DNA of 64,000 nt from Luidia sarsii (taxonomy: Eukaryota > Echinodermata > Asteroidea > Paxillosida > Luidiidae), in assembly GCA_949987565.1 (NCBI GenBank), contig OX465101.1:26176911-26240910 (forward strand), given 5' to 3'. Made by a program: the position numbers and the translations under genes. The notes below the pieces were generated by a model. That model did not search any database, had not been told where the DNA came from, and saw only the letters and a program-made list of their open reading frames with translations. Shown one piece after another: positions 23,092 through 38,035 of this stretch (positions are counted from its first letter, which is position 1; every line of letters begins with the position of its first letter).

Positions 23092-24135
23092 ACATGTATC
23101 CTCCAATAACCGGTTTTCGACGATATAAGGACTTTTCTTCAAACTGAACAATGTGGACGAAAGTATCACTCTAAAAGAGGTCTCAGTCACTTTGTCCACA
23201 CCACAGACTATTAGAATAATTATAGAGAAGGTTGATCAAGCCTGTCATTTCGGTAAGATTACCCGCTTTTGTTGACGTCCGCGGCGCACCGCGCAGTAAG
23301 CACCGTCACCTATTTTCGTCAGTGGTGTTTAGTAAGGTGTCCCAGTGTAGCCAAACGCAAAATAAATTCTTAAATTAACTCAAAATGCTGTGTGGCACTA
23401 TTAAATTCTTCCCTGTATGTTTTTTTGTGTTCATCTTTGTTTTTGTTTTTCCACACTGCTTCTAACACTTTCCTCAAATCATTCATAATTTATGCTTAAA
23501 ACATATTGGTCTTGTTGATGTCTTCTTTTGTGACGTTTAAAAAAAACTCCACAATCCTCTTTCTCACTGCTTCTTCAGTTATAACCTTTCCAAATTTCAC
23601 TCAAGAGATACATTTCCTCCTTCTTGGTACTTTCTCTAGCTGCTCTTTTATTTTTTTCATTTTTTAAAAAAGCCTATTGGGCCATGTTACTTTTGTCTTT
23701 AAATAATAATTTAAAAAAATATTTAAAAAATTATATAAGCGAGACGCCCTATAGTAGCCTCCATAATTTTTACCCAGAACGGACTGCCTCAAGTTGCGTG
23801 ATATATTTTTTTTCTGCGGACGTTGGGGTTTGTTATGGTAAACTCAGATTTTTTTTAGGACCAACAATAAAGAAAACTGGAGCTTCGAAGCAACTGCCAA
23901 TTTTGTACCTAGGAAAATAGACCCCTAAAGAGCAACTTTTTGAATAACACGAGTTTGGCCTACTGGAAAAGCCTTAAATTTCCACATTTTCGGTGACGGA
24001 CAAAAGCAGGAAACCAACTGTAAGATATGAAGTCTGAGATCGTTATACGGAGTTGTTTTCATAGTGCGATGTGAGTTAGAAGGCTAAGCGTCGAAAACGT
24101 GTAGCGTCGAAAACGGGGGTTCCCACGATACATGT
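23092..24135 (+). mobile_element. Non-autonomous DNA transposon, complete copy of a three-copy family
   Basis: The left end is ACATGTATC...CCGGTTTTCGACGATA. The right end, reverse-complemented, is ACATGTATC...CCCGTTTTCGACGCTA, so imperfect TIRs of about 32 bp bound a 1,044-bp element. An inverted copy lies at 49181-50080 and a 3' fragment at 55472-55735. The GTCGAAAACG word occurs twice near the right end. The element is AT-rich with no long frame. Its ACATGTATC tips merge with the host ACATGT microsatellite, suggesting insertion into, or seeding of, that repeat. Confidence 0.75.
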
Positions 24136-24810
24136 ATGACCTTTGACGTTCGCGGCTAAATTCTTACCCATATTGTTGATATTGAAAAGATTAACTTGGC
24201 AATGCAATGTCCACTCCAATTTAAATTTTTTTAATTGTTCTGTGTTAAAATCTGCTCAAGTTTTTCAGATCAATTTCTTTAACATTGGTGGTCCTGTTAG
24301 ATGTGTGTGAACTGCCTTGATACTACATGTAGCATGCAGCACTTCTTCGGAGCAAAAACATTAACCAGATGAAGTCAGTAATACAGTATCAACGTCTCAT
24401 TGTACTGTGTACAGTGCATCAATGGGAGAAGTGCGTACAGTACATGTAGTTTGTGCCATGTAACCCGATGATCGCCCCGCAAGAAAGTCCAAGGTCCATC
24501 CAACCAGACACGGGCCACCGGGCCTTGTAGTTGTAGGGTGTCACAGGCCTGGCCCACAAGGTAGCAAATGGCCCTTGTGTTGTATGCCAGCCTAGACGCT
24601 GCACACTGCAAGCCTCTCCCAGGCCCAGTGAGTCTTGCCCAGCAGATCCCAATGAGAGCCGGCCATTGTGCTCTTCATTCAGCACGCTGAGGACCCAAAC
24701 AATAACTTGTATTGCCCTAGAGCATAAATCCATCCTCTCTGGTACTCTGGAATGTGTGCATCTATTTTTTTTCTGATGCAGTGGACGCTGGGACATGTTG
24801 GCTTACAATT
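24136..24810. other. Unique-looking non-coding stretch
   Basis: Medium-complexity sequence. An open frame on the minus strand (24419-24796) has no recognised motif. Nothing else is supported. Confidence 0.35.
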
Positions 24811-25870
24811 ACAATGTAGCGAGTACAGTACATGTACATGTATACAATTAAATGTTTTTGCACTGCCACTGACCTGTCATCAGGTACACTGATACAGTAT
24901 TTGCGTATATGACTGAGGTACAGTTAATAACTGTAATGAGTTATAATGTACATGTACCAGGCATACAAGTTACATGTACCTTACATGTAAAGTACAGTAC
25001 ATGTGCACTGCCGTGCAAAAGTCTGCGCTCACCCACAGAAAAATCTGCTTCGTGTTTTTTTTACCCAATTAATTAAAAACTATAATGGATGTGTTTCAAT
25101 TATATAATTAATACAGTAGGCCTACATGTACATGTACATGTAGTGTACATGGAGCAAAGATTACTCACACCTTGCTCGATGCTCACAGCCACAGTACACT
25201 GTAAATCTCTGACATCTCTCTGTACAACATACATATTGTACATGTATGTAACATGTACAGTACACAGACTGTATTACATTAGTCCATACATTGTACATGT
25301 ACATACATGTACATGTACTGTCTGTACATGTACATGTACATGTACATGTACATGTACTGTACATGAGCACAAGTCCTGAGTACAAGTGTACATGTACAGT
25401 AGTCATAGTCATATGTATGCACATGTACACGTGTACATACACTGTACAGTCATACATGTACCTACAAACTTTATGGAACATGAAAATTGTACCTGTACAT
25501 GTACAGTATGTACACATGTACATGTACATGTACACAATGTAAATGTACATGTACATGTACATGTATGTATACGTGTACAGTAGTTTTCATTTAAACGTGT
25601 ACCCATATTTGTACAACTTGTAAAGTACATGATGTTTTATTTGTATACAGGCACATGTACATGTACAGTATATGTACATGTACATGTACATTTGCATTCG
25701 ATACCGTATTTATTTACATAAGAAATGTACATGTACATAATATGTACATGTACTGGTAGACATTATCAGCGATGTTGACTTACAAACACATGTACAGACT
25801 ACAGTACTTTGTACATGCACATTGTACATGTACATGTACATGTACCGGTACAGTACATGTATGTTGGTAA
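24811..25870. repeat. Very dense (ACATGT)n-type microsatellite
   Basis: This is one of the longest near-continuous blocks of the repeat in the window, with perfect TACATG runs at about 25323-25356, 25500-25565 and 25825-25845. Interspersed variants are GTACAGTAC, ACACGTGTAC and TACCGGTAC, all near-palindromic. Confidence 0.9.
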
Positions 25871-26400
25871 AAAGGAAGCACAGAGGAAGGAGGGCATTGT
25901 TTGTTTTATTAGTTGTTTCACAACAACCGCCTCTTCACTAACCTAGGTTTTGTCCAGTTAATACACACTCTACCTGTGTATGCCTTGAATGCATGACTGA
26001 ACGGTGCAGCATTAATTTCCTGAGCGCCTACCCCTCCCCCGCCAATTCCAAACAAAAATACACACGCACTGGCCCGCAAACTGGTCCTTAGAAAACCATC
26101 TAGGCACTGGGAAGACCGTGCAGCGCTTTTTACGGGTCAACCGTGCACATTGGATTGGCCGAATTCTACTCAACCGTGCATGCACACTGTGGAATGGCAT
26201 TGAGGGTGTTACTACACGGGAGTGTGAAGGCGAGATGGGGCCAGAGTCTTGATTGATGTGCAGGCAGTGGTGAATGGATGCATAGAAGCGTGTTGAGACA
26301 GTCTGGTGGGGAAGACACAGTGATGCACATGCACAGTGAGTCCAATGCTGGAGGGAACCATTTGAAAAAAGTTAGTGGATGCAAATGCTATGTTCTGTGG
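25871..26400. other. Unique non-coding stretch between microsatellite blocks
   Basis: It is free of the hexamer repeat except at its edges and has moderate GC. It contains GCATTAATTTCC and a C-rich stretch. No coding similarity is recognised. Confidence 0.3.
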
Positions 26401-29400
26401 TACAGTTCAGTACAGTACATGGACAGTATGATCTACTGTACTGTACATGTATTAACCTCAGGCAAGGGCTGATCTGATTCCATACAGTCTTGCTGTATGG
26501 TCTATCAGTATCATTCATGTACATGTAACTCAACCTGTGCTGAATATAACCCATTGCACATGGTCACTCAGTATGTTCAGAACATGTACATGTACAGTAC
26601 TGTACCATAGTCCATTCATGAACTGGCAAGTTCCAATGACTTTGGAGTAAAGTATTTAGAATCAAATCAAGCTATACCAATTTCTTATGAAAATGAATTT
26701 ATACTGTTGTCGACAATTAAAAGAAAGAAAAAAAGAAAGGAAGACGATATACATGTACATGTACATGTAGGCCTACAGTACATATACTGTACATGTGTAC
26801 ATTTGTACATGTGTACATGTACCTTGTAAATGCAAACACCCTGTGTTCGGCTATAGTGTAATATTTTCTGATAAACTTGTTAGAAATAGAATGCAAATTT
26901 GTATGCAAATTCAGTGTACACTATGTACCTGTACATACATGTATTCTTGTGTTCTATTATTCTATTCTACATGTACAGTAAAACTACTGTACATACAGTA
27001 TGCATGTACATGTACATGTACAGTACTACATGCACTAAACTACATGTACCGGTAGTTAACATTTACAATGTTTGTACATGCACTGTACTGTACGTCATAG
27101 GCCATCATAACAGTACTACTACTAGAGTACTGGTACATGTACACAAACTGTACAGTATGTACTTTTATTTCAGTTGGCACTATAAGCAACGTACACATGA
27201 TGATGTGTCAGTATATGTGCTTACTCACAGACATGTCCCTTTACATTTACATGTACACACATGTAGCCTGTACTGTAGGGATTTGTTTTGTTTACAACAG
27301 AATGAACGGATGTTACATGTACAGCTCTCCCACACATCATTGAGATATTTTTAATTCTTTTTTTTATTGGCCCGTCATTTGGAATAGACTTTAGTCTACG
27401 GTACTTGCCACCCCCAGTTAGTTCACTTTGGATGTTGTTTACTTGTAGTCCCACAGGTCCCCCGTAGGTGTGTGGCCAGTGTGGGTTGTGATTACATGCA
27501 CACCCTTGTTTCCTGGATTAGGAAATGTCTGCAGCTCTTGTAAAGTAGCCCCGTGAGAAAAGTTGGTCAGGAAACCAGTTGAAAAGCACAGTCGTGTGGA
27601 CTGTCAGTTTCAAAACAGATTTTCAGACGCAATTCATAGACCCTGTGTTTGTGTACTGTGTGTACAGACTAGTGTTCATACTGATTCTGTGCTTATCCTG
27701 GTACATAGTACATGCAAGGAGGTATTAGGCGAGCCTAGTAATACCTCCTATGTACATGTACATCACTACATGTACATGTACGTGTACACAAAGATGCACT
27801 GAACTAAAATGTACACGTGTACATGCTGTAGCCTATCTGTATAGATAGTATTACATGTACTGTATGCCAATCGTTTTATGAATTTGGGCATGAACATGTC
27901 CAGGTACACCTGTACAGTGTACATGTACATGTACATGTGTGGTACATGTACAGTGTACATGTACATGTACAATTGAGTATTGTACAACGTGTGCATTACA
28001 TGTACTGGTATACATACTGTACATACATGTACATGTGTACATGTATGTAATTATACTGTACATGAATGATTACACATGTATGTGCTCATGATTTTACACG
28101 AAGGATGTACATGTACATGTACCGTATGTATTGTACACGTGTACATTGTACATGTACACTTGTACATCGTACAATATGATGTACATGTGTACATTGTATG
28201 TACTGGTAGTACTGTACATTGTACTTTTTGCCAGGGCCTTCAATTTCCCCTTTTTTCTTTAATTAAAGGGAAATGAAAAAAGCAGGTTCCAACTTTCGTT
28301 AATAAATTGCCTCGGGTACTATTATGTACATGTTCATACATGTACATGTACTTGTAACAACTGACATTTCTCTTTTCTGGTTGAAAAGAACTACAGTATC
28401 CCATACACATGTACATGTACATGTACGTGTACAACAAGTACATGTACTCAATAAACACGTACACACATACGTACATTTTGTACATGTACAGTAGTCATAT
28501 TTGATGTCAATTTTATTCTTAAAGTCTCCGCATAATCCGCCTGGTGTACATGTATAAGATGCAGTAAACATTTTTAAGTGCAAAATCATGTAAAATGTTC
28601 ACACGTATACATGTACAATGTGCATCATCTCTTTCAATTTCATGCAGATGTCATTATCTTCGTTGAAGGCATACCATTGTCCCATGGATGTACATGTACA
28701 TGAACAGTACAGTACACATACATGTACATGTGCATGTACATGTACTCTACATACTGTACATGTAGTATGTACAGGTACAGTACACTGTACCTGCCTGGTC
28801 TTTTGACTGAAGAAGCTACACATGGGATGCACCTGTGCTTTTAGTGCACTGACCATGCAGCAGTCAATACGATTATGCACCTACATGTATGCAGCGGAGC
28901 TGGGTGCTCTTGCCATATCATTGTGCATGAACGATGTACCCATGCGTACATGTACACAACATGTACAGGTACAGTGTACATGTACATAAACATGTACATG
29001 TACATGCATGTACAGTATGTGTACATTATGCACCACAACGTGTACACGTACATGTGTACATGCCATGTACATGTACACGTACATGTACAATGTACGTGTA
29101 CATTGTACATGTATGCACTGTACATGTACACTGTACATGTACAGTACATGTACATTTACAAACATCATTACACTGTACAGTAAAATAAAAAAATGTGTTC
29201 CGAGGACCTCTGTCAATATTATTTACGTGTACAGGGTACGTACAAATGTACTTTTGAAATAACAGAAAATCGCAGAAATTGTCATCCATACGTACATGTA
29301 CATGTGTATGTACATTGTAGCTTTAACTTTTGATAAATTGCACACTTACAGTACATGTACATTTACATTTACATGTACATGTACATACTACATGTTGATG

Positions 29401-29620
29401 TATTTACCCCTCTACTTGCTGATAAAGAGTGGCTTTTTATCTTTTCACGTCATCGACTACAGTGTTCATTGTAGCAGGTGGAAAAACTGTAGCTAAGATT
29501 AATGATAGCGATGATAAACGCTGCTTTTTGGCTGATACATGTACATGTACATGTACAGTACATGAGTCACTGGAAGCAGGAAATGCTCACTGCCAAGTGC
29601 CAACACAAATTCAGGGTTAC
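26400..29620. repeat. Extended (ACATGT)n-type microsatellite territory
   Basis: Dense blocks occur at 26400-26600, 26750-27330, 27740-28240, 28320-28640, 28680-29180 and 29290-29390, with short unique islands between them. A hairpin AGGAGGTATTA...TAATACCTCCT lies at 27717-27749. All open frames here are repetitive Cys/Thr/Tyr/Val/His/Met strings. Confidence 0.85.
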
Positions 29621-30000
29621 ATAATGTAATGCTGTGTCTTTTCCTGCAATGCCACTCCTCCTTAACAAAAATATTGTCTTAAAAAAAACCCCACTTCCTT
29701 TGGTTCCTCCACCCTCTCACTCAGGAAAACCATCTGTGAATATTTGAGCCCGCTGCCAAGTTGCATTTGTTTGCGGGTGTTATCTTTTTTCTCCTGTGAA
29801 AACAACTTGTCCTTGTTAAGATCAGATTCCGCTTGGTTCCAGGAGCAACCAAGTTAACCAACTCAGAAACTACCGGTAGATTGGATGCTGTTGCATCATG
29901 CGATAAGAATGTTCTAAAATCTCGGTCTTGAGTCTTGTTATCATCGACACTAAGATTACAAATGTACATTCTTTGCAGTGCATGTACACTGTACAGTACA
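29621..30000. other. Unique non-coding island
   Basis: Repeat-poor sequence with mixed composition. Reading both strands gives no recognised protein. Nothing further is supported. Confidence 0.3.
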
Positions 30001-31260
30001 TGTTGATACATTACATCTACCCGGTACATTTCAGCAATTTCAATTACAGTCTATACTATACATGTACAGTACATGTACAGTACCTGCCATTCCTTATCTT
30101 GTACAACTGGTATGGTTAATGCAAGTTGATGCAGTGGTACACCTACTGGTAGGAAAAACATACGACTGACCAGAGTGCAATGTTTACAGATTGAGCAGAT
30201 TCCCTTTTTTCAGAGAATAGATTCCACTTGGGGTTAAAAGGTTGAGAATGCTAGCTGAGAACTCCCCTTCCTGTCCTGTACTCGCACTTTGGTAAGCACT
30301 AGTTGACATTGACATCTGAACCCCAACCCTACCCCACTACATGTATACCCAATTTATCCCCCCTCCCCCCCAAAAAATAGGACCTAAAATTCATTTTATG
30401 TGTACATGTACATGTACATTGTGCAGCCTGATGTAATAACATGTTTGGTGCTGAAAATGTTTGCTTTTAAATCGGCATTTAACAGACTGCCTGTCAGCCT
30501 GTGTACAGTTCCTTTCAGACCACATACATGTACATCTTATCGGATGCCCGATCTCAAAGCACTTTAGTGCGCCTTTTGTGAAATCATAACATTATTTACA
30601 GTCTGCCGGCTTCCCTGCAATGGCATGCTTACATATGTACATGTACCGTAATTGTAAATGAACATGTACAGTGTACATTGTACATACAGTACTCAGAATC
30701 CATCCCAGGATATGTACAATTGTACATGTACATTTGCATTTGTCCAAAGTGTTAATGTTTAAGAAAAAATGTAACCTTCATGTTCATGTACTGTACATAT
30801 ATATATACATGTACTTGTCAGAATCTACAGAATTGGTATGCTGTTGGAACAAATCTGTGGTTTCGGTACATGTACATGTACACTGTATATCAGAGCTACA
30901 TGTACCCCGGTACATGTACAGTGGAGCTACAGTATGACATCATTACTTCCTTTGCCCTGTCCACCATGATTAAAAGGGGGGTCAGGAAACCTGCAAAAGT
31001 TCCAAAACTTGGCTATTTACATGTAAAAGATACATGTACATTGTAGTGTACATACATGTACTGTACATGTACAGTACAACTGTATGTACATTGTACTGTG
31101 TACAGTACATGTATACTGTACACATGTACATACGTAACTTCCCTTCCTTGTCAGTTTTTCTTCCATTAGCATCTACATGTACATTTGTGTACAATGGTAC
31201 CATACATGTACATCAACTCAAAGACCTCCTGTTTTCATGCCTTGTACCGGTACTTTAAAA
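30001..31260. repeat. (ACATGT)n-type microsatellite blocks
   Basis: Dense blocks lie at 30050-30085, 30400-30425, 30630-30700, 30790-30925 and 31020-31260. The short frames in them are repeat-derived. Confidence 0.8.
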
Positions 31261-34200
31261 TGGACAAAAGAAAGAAAGACAAAGCCGGAGCCTGAGCCTG
31301 AGCCTGAGTCTAAGCCCGGCTTTGGAAAAGAGCCCTAGTCAAAAAAGTATTTTGTGTAATTACAGAGATGTCTGATGGTCCTGATGATAGAAATAAAATA
31401 GATCTGTGAGTAACCATTACCATGTCAGTATGGGTCTTTGAATTTGCGTATTTACTCTAGTTTTGGGGGGACAATTTTTACACGTATGTGTACTGTATAC
31501 AATGTATACACAGACATTACACATGCATACGTACAGTGTACATTAAAATTTAAAACATACATGTTTTACACCACAAATTTCCACTTAATGTTTTTTTGGA
31601 GGGGGGGGGGTGGCGGATCGGACGGGACCTTGCATACATGTACATACTCGTGTACACATGCCACCCTTTACACGGCTACACACCTTGCATTATGACACCG
31701 CATTTATGAAATGTGATTAGGACAATAACATTCCAGAGATTTTTGCCGTTATGATGAAATCCTTAATCCAATAATCGTCGGGACTGCCTGCAGGCTCTGA
31801 TTTCTCACCATCTGCTGACGGGCGAACCTCCCCTTCCTTCTTCGCCCTTCCCCCTTCCCCCTTCCCCAACCCCAACCCCAACCCTAGATTTCATTCCCAG
31901 AACCCGGTGGCCAGTACTATCATTACCACTGTCCCCCCCCTCCCCCAATCTCAATTAAATTAGACTTCAGTGTACAAAGTGCAGCTCAAGCAGGCGTGAA
32001 AGTCAAAAAGATGACTTGGTCAATGAAAAGTACAAGTGTCCTGACCGGTTGGTGAAAAAAAAACACCCACCAAATGCTCGCCACAAGTACAAGTGCAGTA
32101 CAGTGTACATGTACGGTACATTGTACTGTATGTTGGTAGGCTGATGGTGTTTGCATTGAGAACACTTCTGAACCCGTTGGGAAAATGGGGTTACGGTGTC
32201 AGATTTTCCATTGCCTTTTAGTGCACTTGGACGTAGATTAGAAGAGAATACTTTCATTCCCAGTGTCTGGTGCGAGCTTGAAGTCTCGTTCTCACCACAC
32301 ATTCAATGGTTGAAAAAAATCCATCGTTTCATGTACGGTACTTGCAATCAATGATTAAAATCTGCAAAACGAGAGAACAAAACAACTGGGTGCTGTACAG
32401 GCTGGAGTCTGGACAAATTTGGTTCTCCACTCATTCTCAGACTCAGAGTCACCATAAGGACTAGAAACTTACACTACTTTGGACATAGGCCTACATGTAC
32501 TGTATCATGAAGAAGAAAAGCAACCTTGAAAAACCTGATGATTCAAGGGACAATGGACGGTAAATGCGGTCGAGCAAGAGAGCATCTACTGTACATGTAC
32601 ACGCATGGATGATATCAAGAGAAGGGCGGTTGGAAATATGGCAGTTGCTTTAAGCAAGGCAATAGACAGAGATGGACAGAACTCTAGTGAAGGCTTCAGC
32701 AATGCCAGTCGGCACCATCTGACGGACTGGGTGAGAGAGGGAGAGGCAGAGGGAGACGGAGACGGAGAGAGAGAGTACAGTACAGTACTGTACCATACAA
32801 TGATACATGTCCACATCCACTGTATGGATCATGATTCATGTACATCGATGTTGATCATTCAAATACTGTGACACGTCCATTCCTGCCAACAGCATCTGCT
32901 TCCATACATAATACATGTACACTGTACATGTACATGTACATACATGTACATGCACCTCTTGGTCTGAGTGAGATCAACATTATCCCAAATGTGACCCCTT
33001 GACCTTGGCCCACAGATACACCCTGTATGTTTAGTGTCAAATGGTCATGAATCCATACCTTGCCACTGACATGACACCGAAGTATTGACACAACAGAGGT
33101 GTCTGTGTGTACACACAACACACACGATGCAACCTGAACCTGTATTGTACACGCAATGGTACAGGTATAGTACATGTACCTAGGATAAAGATGCGTCATG
33201 TACAGGGTGTACATACAATGTATACATGTACATGTAACTCATTACATTAATAGGGGTAAATCCACCCCTGTACACAATTTACACGTATCATGAGCCAAGC
33301 ATGATTGATGGGCCCATTCCAATAGAAAATTAGAAATGCAACAGAACTTAAACAATGCCCATTCTGCATTTGAGAAAGGTCCAGCAACTACTGTACATGT
33401 ACACATAAATACAATGTAGGATTGAGCCATCAGGCCACTACTTACTGTATTTGAGAATCACAGTTTGGGTAAGAAAAATAGTGCCATGTAAAGACGCACT
33501 GTCAGTCTCACTGTACAGGTATGAGGTATGCACATGGGGCTTTGAATTCTTATTTTGAATTCTTGCCAAGAAGCATCTTCATTCTTCAGTCACTCAGTGA
33601 GATAAGGAATCAGGCGGTGTCTAAGTCCCCTCATGAAAAAAGAGAAAGAAAGAAAGAAGCTGCAACGTTCGGTGAATCTTCAGACTTGCGATAAGTGGTT
33701 CTCTAGCTGTGGTCACCCTGCGTGTAATTACGAATCATGGGCAATTACCGGTAATGGAGTCAAGGGTAGGCCAAGTTATGACAGAGTCTTCTGGGGAAAT
33801 GATGTTGTCAGAACATGTGAGCTCACCCCCATGGCAAGGAAACAGTAAACCAGAAAAAAAGGTGTACACACACACTGTAATGTGTACATGTACATTTACA
33901 TGTGTACAGTACATCTTCTGCATGTGGATGCATTTTACAACTTTGCATTTTCTCCCAATGTGGAACCACTCCTGTTACTTACAGCTGAGCCCTGGTCAGT
34001 AACTTCAAGTTCAAGCCCAGGGACACAGAAATCTGGATCATGCCCAGTCTGTACACATACCGGTACAGGGCAAGGCTAGGACACCCAATAGATTTGTCAA
34101 AGGCACCCAGCGTGTGCACAAATGTACCCCTGCTGGGGGTGAGCAGTGAGCACTGCATTCCCTACTCAAAATTGGGACAAACTTACAAATTGGGGGTTGT

Positions 34201-34434
34201 GGGGGGGATTGGAATCAATGGATCGCATCTTTGCATCTACACAGTACACACCAAAGAAATAACAGGAGGAATGTGAGAGAATATATACCGATTGCGCAGT
34301 GTCATTATAATGTGACTTACACCACTGTACATGTATAGTGGGTTAGCCTTGATCGAGCGAAGAAGTTCAACAATTATCATATTGTACTTTACAGCAGCGG
34401 CACCTTGATACGGCCCTACGGGGACCGCCGTGTT
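31261..34434. other. Mixed intergenic sequence, no gene
   Basis: It contains a GCCTGA hexamer run (31286-31310), a C/T-rich run at 31825-31890, and ACATGT blocks at 32095-32130, 32915-32955 and 33125-33240. A 31740-31810 island has GAAATCCTTAATCC and AATAATCGTCGGG words and no repeats. A purine-rich GAGAGGGAGAGG run lies at 32730-32780. No exon could be supported. Confidence 0.4.
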
Positions 34435-34858
34435 ACTGTTACTACTACAAGTACATGTACTAGTAGTGGAATATAGTTGGAATATAGCAATCCGGAGTGT
34501 AGTAGTAGGCCTGAGGAGGCTGGATATGGGCTGGTGTGGAGTGGCCACTAAGTTCACTAACAATGTACACAATGTACAGTGTATACATGTGTACAATGTA
34601 CAACTTACATGTGCCGTACGAGTGTACGGTACATGTACATGTACATGTACATGTGTACATGTACTCATGTACTGTACATGTACGTTAGGAGGCTTTACAC
34701 TGTCAGTCTGGAACAATTCAGGATATATACACACCTGTACACGAGTACATGTACATGTACAGTACACGCAGACGATATTACATTGTACATGTACATGTGC
34801 ATGCATGTACGGTACGTGTGTACATGTACATGTACATTACAATCATGTGTATGTATAC
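34435..34858. repeat. (ACATGT)n-type microsatellite block abutting a transposon
   Basis: Dense GTACATGTAC words, especially 34625-34690 and 34745-34855, end exactly at the left TIR of the element at 34859. Confidence 0.85.
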
Positions 34859-37800
34859 GGGTCATTTCACCAGGTTGGGACACAGTTGTGTGACATGGAG
34901 ATCAATTTTTCAAACTTGGCACAGCATTGTTTTATTATCATTTCTGGATTGGAAAATTATTATATTTTCATAATTCATATCAGTCAAAATGTGTAGATTC
35001 AACAGAAGTGTACTAGAACGCCACATTGAAAGCTGGGTCAAGAAAAGTGGTGACGTAACACTGACACCACATGAAATTTTTAAATGTGTCAACCTTAACT
35101 GTAATGAAGCTATTTTTACTACTACCACTCTCATTATATTCTCTCTCTGCATAGAATCCACATACAACAACAATTACGCCAATAAATGACACTATACAAA
35201 TGAAATTGTAGTATCTCACATTGAGAATCTTTGTTTTTCCTTCATATTTTTAAGGTAAAACAAACTAACTTCAAAAACTACTCTACAAAACAAGAAAAAC
35301 AACAGAATATCATGCAAGAATGGATACAAACAATACATTGTTACATAGCAAATGATTAAGTTATGATAATCTTACTTACAACAGATCAGAAAATGAAAAT
35401 TTTAATGTTTTAAAATTGATTACACAATTATGCAGGACGTAACATTGACACCGTGTCATGTTATGTCTTCTCCTTTCAAGTCAAAAGTACAAACAAAATT
35501 CAGATAATGATAAAAAAAGGAGGTTCAATGGCATTTGACAGCACCCTAGTAACTTCTGAATTGTGAGCACAACCTGAAATAATTTGTTGGTTGTCAAAAA
35601 GTGGCAAGGGGGGGTTCAAGATGAAGTATGACGTAACACTGACGCCGTGAGAGCTTGGGCAGATTTTTTTCTTTTGAGGTCTCTCCTGAAAGTAACTTCC
35701 GTTGATTGGCTTGCTGTTTTTCACCAGGGCACTTCTCACAGTCGTCGTCTCTGGAATGCACTTTATCCCTCAAAGAGCCAGGTTATTTTTACCATCTCAC
35801 AGCCGGGGGGGGGGGGGGGGGTGATTCGCCCAAATAATGGATTTGAATCCAAATTATGAATTTGAATGAAATTTTGCAGTGTGATAGTGAATTACATAAT
35901 AAACATTTATTACATGTATTTGAACAAAATTGTGTTTTGTCTAATTATAGCTCATTAATTATTCATGACTCCATTTTTTTTTTTTCATTGTTTTAATTGA
36001 ATTTCCTTTGTTTTTATTGAATTACCCAAATTTGCATAATTTTGACAATGATAATAAGCCACGTAGAACCAATAATTGCATGCAGCAATATTAATAAGCT
36101 AATTATGCCAAAGAATCCTAAAAAGAAATACCATGTGCACATTAGATGCTATGCTTTTATGTAGTGTAAGTCAATGGAAACATTTCCATCAAGCTATACG
36201 GTATACCATGGCCCCGAAAAAAGTTCATTGACAGAGAACGGCACCACCAAATTTAATAAAATTGGTGTCAAAATGTGCCCAAGAAGATTGCCGAAAACTT
36301 CATAAAGCCTCAACACGCAGAAAAAAATCGCAGAGACACTATAAAAAAAAATACAGAGAGGCGCCCCCTCCCCGGCTCAGTTTTAGGGTTAATGCGTAGT
36401 CTGATACAAATCATAGTTGGTGCCATGATGAAATCATCCACATCCTGAAAGGAAGAAAAACATAATACAGGATAAATTTGTTGGCCTTGTATATAAAATA
36501 CAGTTAGTAATTTGGTCAGTTTCCTCACTAGAATTTTTAGTAGAAAGAGATGTCTCAATTTAGACTTGCATGGGATGAAATAATTTTTTTTAAATCCAAC
36601 AGTGCATGTTCCCCGTTGGAATTTTTCAATTTTAGAATTTTTCAAAAAATATTTTTCTTCGATTCCAGACATATAATCGATGGAAAATTAAGCCACAATC
36701 ACTTCATTACAACTCATTTAATTTCGGTTTGCCAATTACGTGGAGCGGGTAACCTACAGCTACACGGGAAGTGCAGAACAATCCTGCCTCTCGGCCCGGC
36801 CTGCACCCACTTCACGTACGCTGATCGGGCGACGCAACACTGACACAGAGTACGAAATCATACTTCTGCCATTCGTGCATCACCCGATGTCATAAACACT
36901 CAAAAAATCACTAATGTCACATCAATCTTTAAATTAATAAGATGTTCGTACGATCCAGCAGAAAAAGGCCCAAAAAACAATTACGAATCAAGCATCAATG
37001 CTAGGCAAACACCGCCGATGCAACGATCACTGACCAACGTAACACATACACAGTGATAAAACACGTGGTCGTTTTATGCGCGAATCATTCGATGTCAAAA
37101 ATCCATACAAAAACAACAAAATTATAACGATCTTTAAGGTGGAAAACGTCTATTAAAATATCCCCAAAATATGCTGAAATACTTACACATTAGATGTGTC
37201 AAATGCTCGGACAAATGACGACGATGTAACAAGCTAGAAGCCGACGCAACATTTACAACACATGTTCTTCACGATCTCTCTCACTTCACAACAATCTACA
37301 CAGCATGTGACCCTGTGTGAATGGTTCACCATTGAAGGTCGTTTGTAGAAATGGACCGTTCCACTATCATCATAGGGGTAAGTCATGATTTGTGTGACGA
37401 AATGTGTGCCGACGCAACAAAATATTGAATTACACGACTCACGGTTTTATGGTTTCCGACCCAATAAAAAATGAAAATTAATGTAGAATTACAGGTTTTT
37501 CTTGAATGATATTTCAAGTAAAGCATAGTGTGACACAGTGCAACGATATATTTCCCATTATATTTATCGTGAAAAAATTTACACCCCTCTCAATCGACGC
37601 AACTATTTATCCAGAATATGACACGGCAGTTACGTCGGGCAGCGCTAAGTGCAGAGCTGATTTTTAAAAATACTCGACGTATTTTCGGAAAAGTGACACA
37701 ACGGGACATTTCGGTCAGCATTTGTTGTTTCTTTGCCATAAAATATAATTTGTCTGTTGCACCTCATTTTAAGAAAAATAGTTGCTGAAATTTCGGAGTT

Positions 37801-38035
37801 TTCATGTCACAATTTCACCTAAAAAATAGCTCATGACACCACTGATTTTTTTTGTTTTTAATAACTTTATCAATGTTCCAGATAGTTAAATTTGGTGTCA
37901 TTTTGGAGGGGACATTCCCTTCTAAATGGATATACAGCATTAAAAACAAAAAGAGCAACGGGGTAGAAGAGAGAAAGACACAAACATGCTACGTTGGTGA
38001 ATTGACTACTGTGTCCCAACCTGGTGAAACGACCC
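34859..38035. mobile_element. 3.2-kb DNA transposon-like element with about 28-bp TIRs
   Basis: The left end starts GGGTCATTTCACCAGGTTGG and continues GACACAG. The right end (38008-38035) is its reverse complement with about one mismatch. ATAC lies immediately outside both ends (34855-34858 and 38036-38039), a possible 4-bp target duplication. The inside is AT-rich and lacks the ACATGT repeat found on both sides, so it is compositionally distinct. At least seven copies of a GACG(T/C)AAC word recur on one strand. No transposase is recognisable, although a minus-strand frame at 36310-36672 contains a good acceptor (CTTCCTTTCAG before 36450). The superfamily is unknown. Confidence 0.7.

Noticed and set aside
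25089..25583. Many open frames rich in Cys-Thr, Val-His or Met-Tyr (also throughout 26-31, 34, 38-44 and 47-52 kb)
   Set aside because: These are direct translations of ACATGT-type repeats, which lack stops in several frames. They are not proteins.
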